A stretch of 64,000 nt of DNA from Proteocatella sphenisci DSM 23131 (lineage in GTDB: Bacteria; Bacillota; Clostridia; Peptostreptococcales; Filifactoraceae), in NCBI RefSeq assembly GCF_000423525.1, contig NZ_AUID01000011.1, positions 19,679 to 83,678 on the forward strand. The letters are read 5' to 3'. This document shows, in pieces, positions 51,060-59,900 of this stretch. A program made the translations under genes and the position numbers. The notes under the pieces are model-generated. The model was not told where the DNA came from and did no database searches. It saw nothing but the letters and a program-made list of their open reading frames with translations. The stretch's first letter is position 1, and every line of letters starts with the position of its first letter.

Positions 51060-51402
51060 GATTATAAAAGCTAATTTTATAATTTTCATGGCGGTTCTTA
51101 TTATTCTGTCAGGTTCTTTTTTTGACATAAAAGATATTAAGCCCGTAAGTGACAGTGACAGAGATGTCGCATATGCAGCGGGATTGTACTTAAATAAGGA
51201 CGCACCATGCAGCTTTGGCAATCAGGGAGCATCATCTGAACTGCTCAAGGGACATGTCCTCGACAATCAGGATTTTTATGACTTAATTGATATCACAGTA
51301 ATTAATGTAATTGTAAAAACTGGGTATAAATATTGTTTTTGTCATAGAAAGAAGATAAGGATCGTAGCTCCTTATAAGATTGAAGGATTATTGAGATATT
51401 AA
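51037..51402 (+). CDS. Hypothetical protein with one membrane helix
   Basis: A 121-residue open frame starting ATG 51037 behind AGGGAGGG, overlapping the HTH gene. Residues 1-30 include a membrane helix (ANFIIFMAVLIILSGSFF). The middle IKPVSDSDRDVAYAAGLYLN is unfamiliar. The C-terminal third, with YKYCFCHRKK, is basic and may be out of frame. I do not recognise a family; it may be a truncated membrane protein. Confidence 0.5.
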   Translation: MTRAEKYEIIKANFIIFMAVLIILSGSFFDIKDIKPVSDSDRDVAYAAGLYLNKDAPCSFGNQGASSELLKGHVLDNQDFYDLIDITVINVIVKTGYKYCFCHRKKIRIVAPYKIEGLLRY

Positions 51403-51449
51403 TTTTATTTCTGTAAATCATCAATTTTATAATTTGAAGGAGTGAATTT

Positions 51450-52559
51450 ATGGAAATAATAAAACAGAAGTTTTTTGAAGTTACAACCTCAGTGCTGCCA
51501 GTCACGTTGATTGCTCTGGTACTGAATTTTACGCTTACTCCGCTTGGCGGACCACTCACGGCTAGACTTATCATAGGGGCAGCGCTTATTATCTCAGGAC
51601 TCACGATATTTCTTTTTGGAGTGGATCTTGGAATTACACCTATTGGAAATCATATGGGCGCACTGATAACAAAACCCAATAAAATAGTAGTTATAACGGC
51701 GGCAGGCCTTCTCCTTGGATTCTTTGTCTCGATTGCCGAGCCGGATCTGCACATACTTGCCAGCCAGGTGAGCACGGTGACCGATGGAGCGATATCAAAA
51801 TTAAGCATCGTTGTCTACGTTTCTGTTGGAATAGCAGTGATGCTCTCCGTAGGACTTGTGAGAATAGTTTACAATATTCCTCTTTTTAAGGTGCTCACAG
51901 TGCTTTATCTTATCATATTTGGGATAGCTATTATTACATCAAGGGAATTTCTGGCAATATCTTTTGATGCGTCAGGGGCGACCACCGGGGCACTGACTGT
52001 ACCATTCATCCTTGCAATCGGACATGGGGTAGCTTCTCTTAAGAAGGATTCAAAGGCATCAGAAAAAGACAGCTTTGGACTGGTTGCCATTGCATCGACA
52101 GGAGCCATACTTTCTGTAATGCTCATGAGCATATTATCTAAAAGGCAGGAGCTTTCCGGAAGCCTTGATGTTGCAATCGGAGCTGGGAACAGCATAATAG
52201 AGCCGTTTGTTTCAAAAATCGGGCATATAAATTATGAAGTCCTGCTGGCGCTGCTTCCTATACTGGTTCAGGAGATACAGCTTTGGCATTATCTGCTTCC
52301 CGGGTATCTTGTGGCTGTGGGGCTGATGTACATCGTTCCAAAGCTCTTCATAGGGATAGAATTTGATTCGGGCGGAGTTGCCTTAGGACCGATGACGGCA
52401 ACCTTTATTCTGGCGTTCGCCCAGGGCGCGGCAGAAAGAATAGATCATGCGAATGTTCTTGTTGATGGATTTGGAATAATTGCAATGGTAGCTATGACTC
52501 TAATAATAACCCTGCAGCTGCTGGGGCTTATATATAGGATCAAATCAGAAAAAACTTAA
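51450..52559 (+). CDS. DUF1538 membrane protein, second repeat shortened
   Basis: A 369-residue protein with about 10 membrane helices. DUF1538 features occur twice: FLFGVDLGITPIGNHMGALI and FDASGATTGALTVPFILAIG in the first repeat, and FDSGGVALGPMTATFILAFA in the second. The second repeat lacks the part before WHYLLPGYLVAVG. From my memory of the family, two-repeat members are about 500 residues, so an in-frame deletion of ~120 residues is possible. The function of the family is unknown; transport is likely. GAAGGAGTG precedes the ATG. It runs into agmatinase-family copy 2 after 30 bases. Confidence 0.78.
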   Translation: MEIIKQKFFEVTTSVLPVTLIALVLNFTLTPLGGPLTARLIIGAALIISGLTIFLFGVDLGITPIGNHMGALITKPNKIVVITAAGLLLGFFVSIAEPDLHILASQVSTVTDGAISKLSIVVYVSVGIAVMLSVGLVRIVYNIPLFKVLTVLYLIIFGIAIITSREFLAISFDASGATTGALTVPFILAIGHGVASLKKDSKASEKDSFGLVAIASTGAILSVMLMSILSKRQELSGSLDVAIGAGNSIIEPFVSKIGHINYEVLLALLPILVQEIQLWHYLLPGYLVAVGLMYIVPKLFIGIEFDSGGVALGPMTATFILAFAQGAAERIDHANVLVDGFGIIAMVAMTLIITLQLLGLIYRIKSEKT

Positions 52560-52589
52560 ATATTTCATTTTAAAATTCGGGAGGATAAT

Positions 52590-53522
52590 ATGAGAACAAC
52601 TGAAGAAATGATTAAAAATGAAAGCCTGTGGGGAGGGCTTTACCCGGGATTGCTCAGCAAGGAGGATGAAAAAGAGGCTGATATTGTGGTTTTTGGGATT
52701 CCCTTTGATGGAAACGTGAGCTACAGAGAAGGAGCAAAAGATGCTCCGGCGGCCATAAGAGAATCAACTATTCCCATACCGCCAACAACAGAATATTTTG
52801 AGGATATGTCCGGTAATACAGTTGTAGATATAGGAGATTTCAGCGGCGATGATTTCGAAGTGGTATATAATGATGTTGAAAAGAAGGTCAGCGAGCTTGT
52901 TAAGGATAAAAAATTCTTCACCATGATAGGCGGAGACCACTCTGTTACCATACCTGTGCTGAGCGGTGTAAATAAGGCGATTAATCATAAATTCGGGGTC
53001 ATACACATAGATGCTCACTTTGATCTCTGCGACGAGCTCAATGGCAGCAGGCTGTCTCATGGATGCACACAGAGAAGAGCGATAGAAATGGAAAACATTG
53101 GAAAGAGCGAGAACATATTCTTCATAGGGATACGTTCAGTTGAGCCGGATGAACTTAAATACATAAGGGAAAATAAAGTCAATGTCATTAATGCGGCTGA
53201 GTACGAGAGGTTGGGTACGGAGAATGTAATAAAGAAGGTCAAAGAGAAGATGTTACATCTAAAGAGCATATATCTGACAGTCGATATAGACTGCCTGGAT
53301 CCTGCATATTCTGCAGGAACGGGAACTCCGAAATTTGGAGGACTTTCGTCGAGGCAGCTTCTGGATATTCTGAGAGGGCTGTTCGACCTTCCTGTAATTG
53401 GTTTTGATGTCGTAGAAGTAGCACCTTCGCTTGATGCGTCAATGACCTCTGTGTATGCCGGACAGAGAGTGATAACTGAGTGCTGGGGTCACCATCTCAG
53501 AAAGACGAAGGGCCTCAGATAA
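52590..53522 (+). CDS. Agmatinase-family ureohydrolase (copy 2)
   Basis: A 310-residue paralog of the protein at 29631, same length, with about 36 differing residues by eye. All metal-ligand motifs are kept: IGGDHSVT, HIDAHFDLCDE, VDIDCLDPAYSAGTGTP, VVEVAP. Copy 2 sits in an operon with the DUF1538 protein, whereas copy 1 is with the large lipoprotein. The reaction is hydrolysis of a guanidino compound to urea and an amine. GGGAGGATA precedes the ATG. Confidence 0.9.
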   Translation: MRTTEEMIKNESLWGGLYPGLLSKEDEKEADIVVFGIPFDGNVSYREGAKDAPAAIRESTIPIPPTTEYFEDMSGNTVVDIGDFSGDDFEVVYNDVEKKVSELVKDKKFFTMIGGDHSVTIPVLSGVNKAINHKFGVIHIDAHFDLCDELNGSRLSHGCTQRRAIEMENIGKSENIFFIGIRSVEPDELKYIRENKVNVINAAEYERLGTENVIKKVKEKMLHLKSIYLTVDIDCLDPAYSAGTGTPKFGGLSSRQLLDILRGLFDLPVIGFDVVEVAPSLDASMTSVYAGQRVITECWGHHLRKTKGLR

Positions 53523-53531
53523 TAAGTAATA

Positions 53532-53566
53532 AAAAAATCGTACTCATTTGAGCGCGATTTTTATTT
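53532..53566 (+). terminator. Terminator before the Wadjet operon
   Basis: AAAAATCG..CTC pairs with GAG..CGATTTTT around a 4-base loop, followed by ATTTATT. Confidence 0.75.
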
Positions 53567-53580
53567 ATTAACGCACTCTG

Positions 53581-53589
53581 TGGTATAAT
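53581..53589 (+). promoter_or_regulatory. Extended -10 promoter of jetD
   Basis: TGGTATAAT (53581-53589) is an extended -10 box with no clear -35, 38 bases before the jetD start. Confidence 0.5.
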
Positions 53590-53627
53590 ATGTTTAATTA
53601 TTTTAAATTTTCGATGGTGGGGTGTTT

Positions 53628-54701
53628 ATGGAAAAGAAAATCGCCAGATTCATGAATGAATGCCGTAAAAATAATAGAAAGAGATTTGATCTGACTGATT
53701 TAGAGAATTTTGTAGTAGATGCTTATGGAGGGCATGATGAATATCTCAGAAATGGAGGATATATTTCAGTATATGAAACCATTAGTATTCTGAAAATAAA
53801 CGGCGAAATCAGAGAAATAGAATCGTCTGATTACAATGGACTTAATCCTTCGTTAAAAACAAGGTGGCAGATTATTACCAGAAAATCCTGTGACTGCTGG
53901 GACAAATCAAAAATGCTTAAATTTTCAGATGAACTTGATTTCAGCTACTACACAAAAAATCCAGATTATAAGACTGATACGGAATGGGAATATATAAACA
54001 ACATATATCTTTTTATGAAAAGCAGGGATTCAAGAGAATGGGTAAGTCTTGAGGAAAGATCGCTGGAACTTTTCAATGATGAAAAATTTCTAAAAAATCG
54101 TAAAGATAAAGCCAATGGGAAGCTTGGTATCTTAAGCAGGCTTGGAATTTCTCATGAAGAATTGAAAATCAAAAAATATGGAGAAATGTTCATATACTGG
54201 AACAGGGGTACAAGCAATATCAGAAATGGAATAATCCTGGAAAATCATTCTACATTTTTTTCTTATAAAAGAATAGCTGAAAAAATAGGAGATTTGTTTG
54301 GATTTGTTCCGGACATACTGATCTATGGTGAAGGAAAGAAGATAGAGAGCAGCATGTCATTTCTGAATGAGATAACAGATACAGGCAAAGTAAAGTTACT
54401 TTATTTTGGAGATGTTGATTCTGAAGGTTTTGGAATTTATCAAAGGCTTAAAGAAAGGTATCCTGAAATAGATATTAAACTACAGTCAGAAGCATACATG
54501 CACCTCATAAAATCGTGCGAAAGAGAATACCCCCTTGGAGAACAGAAAAAAAACGACGCATATCTGCGTTATTTCATCGATGAAATAAAAGAGCATGTGA
54601 ATTATTCTATAATAGAAAAACTCGAGAATATATGGAACAGCAACTGCAGAATACCACAGGAGCTCTTAAATTATGAATATTTGTTAAAGGTGAAGAAATG
54701 A
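53628..54701 (+). CDS. jetD: Wadjet subunit JetD (TopoVI/Toprim-like nuclease)
   Basis: A 357-residue DUF2220-type JetD protein. The C-terminal Toprim domain shows the metal-site pattern ILIYGEGKK (Glu, near 235) and LLYFGDVDSEGFGIYQRLKE (DxD, near 265). The N-terminal half is winged-helix-like and binds DNA. In Wadjet systems JetD cuts circular plasmid DNA extruded by the JetABC motor. ATG 53628 is chosen because GGTGGGG precedes it; GTG 53622 would overlap that site. It overlaps jetA by 4 bases. Confidence 0.9.
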   Translation: MEKKIARFMNECRKNNRKRFDLTDLENFVVDAYGGHDEYLRNGGYISVYETISILKINGEIREIESSDYNGLNPSLKTRWQIITRKSCDCWDKSKMLKFSDELDFSYYTKNPDYKTDTEWEYINNIYLFMKSRDSREWVSLEERSLELFNDEKFLKNRKDKANGKLGILSRLGISHEELKIKKYGEMFIYWNRGTSNIRNGIILENHSTFFSYKRIAEKIGDLFGFVPDILIYGEGKKIESSMSFLNEITDTGKVKLLYFGDVDSEGFGIYQRLKERYPEIDIKLQSEAYMHLIKSCEREYPLGEQKKNDAYLRYFIDEIKEHVNYSIIEKLENIWNSNCRIPQELLNYEYLLKVKK

Positions 54702-56170
54702 CCATAGAAAAAGGCTTTTTTAACAGGATGAAAAAAATGCAGGCAATCAGAATGCTTGGAAGCGGGATGGATCTGGGTGAATTGAATGAATACGCATATG
54801 AGATATGTTTTTTACTGATACAGAATGTTTTCATGAGAGAAATAACTGAAAATATAAACCGTACAAGAAATGATATGTTGCTTATAACAGAAAGAATAAT
54901 CAATGACATGGATCTTAAATGCAGCAGAGAACTTGTAGACAGGATTGTTGACGGAACACTCTGGTACAGGGATCCTTCAAAACAGGAGAGTTTTAACGCA
55001 AGGATATATAATGAGGATACTCGAAAAAAAGAAGAATTCTCTTTCAGATATTTCAAGGTAGACAGAGAGAACAGCCACTGGGAAAGCGGAGGACCTACTG
55101 TATACATGCTCAGCGAGGAAAGCCAGGAGATGATATTCATCACTCGCGAGATACTTGAAGAATTTGGATTTGATCTTGAACAGTTTTATACACTCCAGCT
55201 GATTAAGACGGGAAATTTTGTAAAAGCGAGAAGCAGCATAGACAACCTGATTGCCAGGGTCAGGGTACTTATAAACAGAGAAAAAGAGTACCGAATGGAT
55301 ATAATAAGAGATCCCCAGAATATTTTCTTTGACAGAAATACAAGAGGAAGAAAAACTGAGGAAGAGATAAAAAGCCAGTTTGAGGACGAACAGAAGGTTT
55401 TTCAGAATATGTTTGCCTGGAAAAACAGATATAATTCTCTTCCTGAAGACAAAAAGACAGAAGCGGAGATAATGTTTGACAATCTTGAGAGAGCAAGGCT
55501 TATGCATGACAGTCTGGCAAAACACGTTATGGAGAATCTGGCACTTGAACTTGAGATAAGAGTCAAGTATCCTGAGAGCTTCTGGAATATCACAAATTTC
55601 AGTTTCAAAAAGGATATATGGCAGAATAACATTGTAAAAAACGGGCTCGCAAATATGGATGACCTGGAAAAACTCATGTATTCATTTTTCTCTCCTGATA
55701 TCGAATTTATATACCCTCTGGAATGGGCGTGGGCAGAGCAGACAATCAGAACAAAAAGAAATATAAAGAAGCTGTCACAGATTCATGAAGATGAAAACTG
55801 GGAGTTCAGGGAAACGGACTGGAAACTTCTGACAGATCTCTACACGGATGTTTTTAAAAAACTTATGGACAAAGGTGAATTTTCGATACTTGAGCTGAAC
55901 GAGGCAAATGATTATGACAAAGCCAGATGGTTAAGTCAGAAGGAAAATATAGATTTATTCATGATGTTCGTTATATCAGAAACAGTCTTAGAATCTAATT
56001 ACACGGGAGAAGATGACAGGCTCAGGCTTTTTAAGCTTCTCTGTGAAAAGAATCCTGAATTCAGAATTCTGGAAAACAGGAAGTTATTGGCAAAATTAGA
56101 CAGGGATGCTGAAATCCTAAACTGGAACGAACTATCTGTTTCACCATATACGATTTATATTGAGGAGTAG
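54698..56170 (+). CDS. jetA: Wadjet subunit JetA (MukF-like kleisin)
   Basis: A 490-residue protein of the JetA/DUF5716 type: kleisin-like, linking the JetC heads. Recognisable parts are KGFFNRMKKMQAIRMLGSG, LWYRDPSKQESFNARIYNE and IREVL-type helices with RVRVLINREKEYR. It is rich in charged helices without membrane segments. The ATG overlaps the jetD stop (ATGA). Family assignment rests on length, position between jetD and jetB, and DUF5716-like sequence. Confidence 0.85.
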   Translation: MTIEKGFFNRMKKMQAIRMLGSGMDLGELNEYAYEICFLLIQNVFMREITENINRTRNDMLLITERIINDMDLKCSRELVDRIVDGTLWYRDPSKQESFNARIYNEDTRKKEEFSFRYFKVDRENSHWESGGPTVYMLSEESQEMIFITREILEEFGFDLEQFYTLQLIKTGNFVKARSSIDNLIARVRVLINREKEYRMDIIRDPQNIFFDRNTRGRKTEEEIKSQFEDEQKVFQNMFAWKNRYNSLPEDKKTEAEIMFDNLERARLMHDSLAKHVMENLALELEIRVKYPESFWNITNFSFKKDIWQNNIVKNGLANMDDLEKLMYSFFSPDIEFIYPLEWAWAEQTIRTKRNIKKLSQIHEDENWEFRETDWKLLTDLYTDVFKKLMDKGEFSILELNEANDYDKARWLSQKENIDLFMMFVISETVLESNYTGEDDRLRLFKLLCEKNPEFRILENRKLLAKLDRDAEILNWNELSVSPYTIYIEE

Positions 56171-56173
56171 AAA

Positions 56174-56959
56174 ATGAGCTACACAAGTGAAGATATAAGA
56201 AAAGCAAGTGAACTTTTTTTCAGGCTTTTGAGCAGTAAAATATTGCCGGCAAGTGACATACAGGCTGCACAGTTTTATGAAAATAATGATATCAGAGAGA
56301 TTGTAAAGACCATGGCTGAGCAAGGTGGACTCAGAGTGTTTGGAACAAGACAGAATCTCCATCTCGTGGCTGACGGAGAAGGGTCTGTCTTTGCTACAAC
56401 ATACACTCAGATGAAGGGAAAATACACCAGGCTGGACAGAAAAAAGCATTTTTATCTGGCTAACATAATAATATGCATATATCTTTCGGAAATTGACAGA
56501 GAAAACAGCTATTCATTCAGGATAGAGGATGCGGGTATATCATATTATAAGCTTGAGGAGATCATTACAAACACTCTGGACTCATGGAAGAAAAGAAGTG
56601 ATTCAGAAGATACATTTTCAAAGGATTTCGCCATAGCCATTGATGAAATTCACAAGCTATGGAATATAGAAATGTCACATTCAAAAGAAAATAAGGATGG
56701 AAGCGGATTCAGCCTTTCGTCTCAGACTAGGTTGGGATTTATCAATGATGCTATGAAGCCTCTCGAAAATGAAAATCTAATTATAAATCTGCACAGCGAG
56801 AACAGACTGGTTCCAAAAGAAGAGCTATACGAAAGACTGGATAATCTTTATCGCGAAGGTGATCGTTATAACGAGATAATGGATATAATAAAAAATGTAA
56901 GAGAAGGAGATGGAGATGCCAAAACTTTCCAAAATAAGGCTTACGGGATGCAGATATGA
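56174..56959 (+). CDS. jetB: Wadjet subunit JetB (MukE-like, DUF6063)
   Basis: A 261-residue protein of the DUF6063/JetB type: two winged-helix modules (FRLLSSKILPASDIQAAQFY; LHLVADGEGSVFATTYTQMK) as in MukE. It supports the kleisin JetA. It starts 3 bases after jetA and overlaps jetC by 44 bases, so all four genes are coupled. There is no membrane segment. Confidence 0.84.
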   Translation: MSYTSEDIRKASELFFRLLSSKILPASDIQAAQFYENNDIREIVKTMAEQGGLRVFGTRQNLHLVADGEGSVFATTYTQMKGKYTRLDRKKHFYLANIIICIYLSEIDRENSYSFRIEDAGISYYKLEEIITNTLDSWKKRSDSEDTFSKDFAIAIDEIHKLWNIEMSHSKENKDGSGFSLSSQTRLGFINDAMKPLENENLIINLHSENRLVPKEELYERLDNLYREGDRYNEIMDIIKNVREGDGDAKTFQNKAYGMQI

Positions 56960-59900
56960 TGGTCTTAAAAAAGAACATGAGAATTCCATATTCGATTTAA
57001 CTAAAAATGAAAAGCCTGATCACGCGCTTTTTACATTGTGCAACGGAGGCGGGAAAGGGGTAATGATGCAGCTGATATTTCAGCTGCTGTTGCCTGAAAC
57101 CAGGTGGGGAAAGAACAATGGAAACAAAGTAATCTCAATGTTTTATGACCAGCGCAACAATCTGAACCCATTTACATTTCATGTCGTACTTGAATGGATA
57201 CTGGATACTGTTCCTGAAAAAAGACTTATCACAGGAATTGCAGTTAAGGCAGTTTTGAAAAACTCAGTTGGAGAAGAGGAAGGAAAGGCAGGGATTTCCT
57301 ATTTCCTTTATACTCATGAACACGATGGCAGAGGATTCTATACGGTTGAAAATCTTCCTCTCTATGATCAAAAATCATATGAAGCAACGGATATAGAGGT
57401 GCTGGACGATTTTATAAGTAATAATAGAAGGGATTTTATAAAATACAGCCAGTCAAATGCAAAAAGAAAAGACAGCGATTATTTCAGATATCTTGAAACC
57501 AGAGGCATATACAGGAGTGAGTGGATAAATCTCAAGGACATAAACAAACTAGAGGGAGGTGCAGGAGACTATTTTACGGGAGCAAGTGACAATAAATCGA
57601 TTTTTGACAAGATAATAATTCCGGCTATCAGTGAAAATATCAAAAATTATTCATATGACGATAAGGACAATCTTATTGAAATGTTCAGGAGCAATCTTTC
57701 AATAACTAAAGATCTGCCTGTGCTCATAAAAAGAGAAGGTGACTATAGGGAACTTCTTACAGAAATCAAGCCTTTAATTGAAAATACTGACATTGGCTCG
57801 AGACTCATTGATCACAGGGATACCCTGATTAATGAAGGGAATGATCTGTTTTTCATACTTAATGGAGAGACGCTTTCAGTAGACAGGGAAATAGAAAAAT
57901 GGGAGCGGGAAATTAAAAATGCATTTACAGAAAAAAATGAGCTCGAATATAGAAAAGATAATCTTGTGTACAATCAGTATAAAAGAGATCTTGATTTCAT
58001 GGAAAATCAAATTGAGAATCTGAGTACAATTTTTAAAGATAAAGTGACTTATCTTGAAACAAAAAAAGAGGAACAATTATTATATGAGATTAATGATATA
58101 AAGTATAAAAAAATATGTACAGAAAAAGAGATTGAAGCAAAAAACAATGAGAAGAACAGAATTATGGAATCTCTGGAATTATCAGACATAATTAAGAAAG
58201 CTGAAGATATTGATAATGAAATTGAAATTGAATGGGAAAAGATAAAAAGCTTATGGATAAACACAGAAAATCAGTATTCTGCTTTTAATAATTACAACAA
58301 CAATCTTAAGAAAGAAAATGAAGACAAGATAAAAAAATATCTGGAAAAGATTGATGCTCTAAAGGATGGAATAAATCGTTTTACAATAAAAGAAGAAGAG
58401 CATGAAAAGCAGAGAAGAAAACTGGAGGAAACATATGACGCCATGAGCATGGCTTTTCCGGAGAGAATAAAAGAAGATCTTCTTAAAATACATGCTGAAC
58501 TTGAAGATAAAATAAAGCATTTTGATGCAGATCTGATTTCTTTAAATAAAATCAACTCAGAGCAGGAATTAGAGGATATGAGGCTCAGATATTCTCTTAA
58601 CAGCTGTAGCGAGAAACTAGAAAAACTGATCATTAAAATCAAAAAGCAGGAGAAATATGAATTAGAAGTTGCAGGCAATATTTCAAGACTGTTGCTGGAA
58701 AATCCTGAGGGAGGCATTTTAAACGATATCTGGCTTGACAGAAAAAAGGAACAGCTGAACAATCTGAGAATAGATAAGACGCACAGCCTTGAATCGCTTC
58801 AGAAAATGATATGGGGCAAAAACATCGACAGGGTTTTGAACAGGGAAGATTATTTTATCCCAAACAAGGATGTAATTTTAATTAAAGAAGAAATACAAAA
58901 ATCCGGAGTCAATGTTCAGACTGGAGCTGAATATCTGCATGAAGCGGATGAATCTGACAAAACTGAATTGATTATGAAAAATCCTGGGTTTTTATATTCC
59001 CTTGTGATTGGAAATTTACGAGACTGGGAGATTGTTGAAAAGAACATAAGCAAAGATTTGTTCATAAACAATATGGTCCCTGTGTTTATAAGATCAGAAA
59101 TGAAAATGAAAGGTGACTTAAATTACAGGATCATAAGGAATGAAGCTGACAAACTGACTGACAGTGAGATGTTCTCCGTCTGGAAGCATGACATGGAAAC
59201 GGAAATCGAAAGCCTGATTCAGTCAGAATACAGGCTCAAGAAGGATTTAGAAGATATTAATAATGTTTTGCGGTCAATAGAGACCCTGAAAAATACAGAT
59301 ACCGTATTCTCTCTGAATAAAATATTGAATGAAGAAAAGAAAAATATTGCAGAAACAGAAGAAAAGCTTAGACTTCTCAAAGAAAAAAATTCTGAAATAA
59401 AAAACAAAATATTACTTTCTGAGAGTGAACGAAGTGATGCGCTCATATGCATACAGACTAATAAATCTGAACTCATGCTCATTGAATCATACATTGAAAA
59501 GAAAATTGAAATAGAATATGAAAGAAGCAGGATAGCTGAACTGAAAAAAGATAAAGTGGGTCTTGAAAAAGATATTGAGTATCTTCGGGATGAAAATGCA
59601 GATGCATCAGAAAACCAGGAATTAGTAAGAGCCTCATATTTTGACTGGAAGCTTGAAACTGGCAGTATGCTTGAATCTATTAAAGAAGTATATAAAGCAG
59701 CAAAATATGATTATAAAGCCAATTCCGGCTATTCAAATAACAGGCTGCCAGACTTTGATTTATCAGACAAAAACATCAGCTTGCTTGTGAATCAGAGAAA
59801 AATCATAAATAAGGATATTTCAGAAAAGAATATCGAAATTGCAGTTTTGGATGTTAAACTGGAAAATCTGGATAAAGAACTTGGACGACATTTATCCGAT

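Noticed and set aside
54977..55525. Minus-strand open frame inside jetA
   Set aside because: Composition is that of a shadow frame, and jetA is a complete Wadjet component on the + strand.
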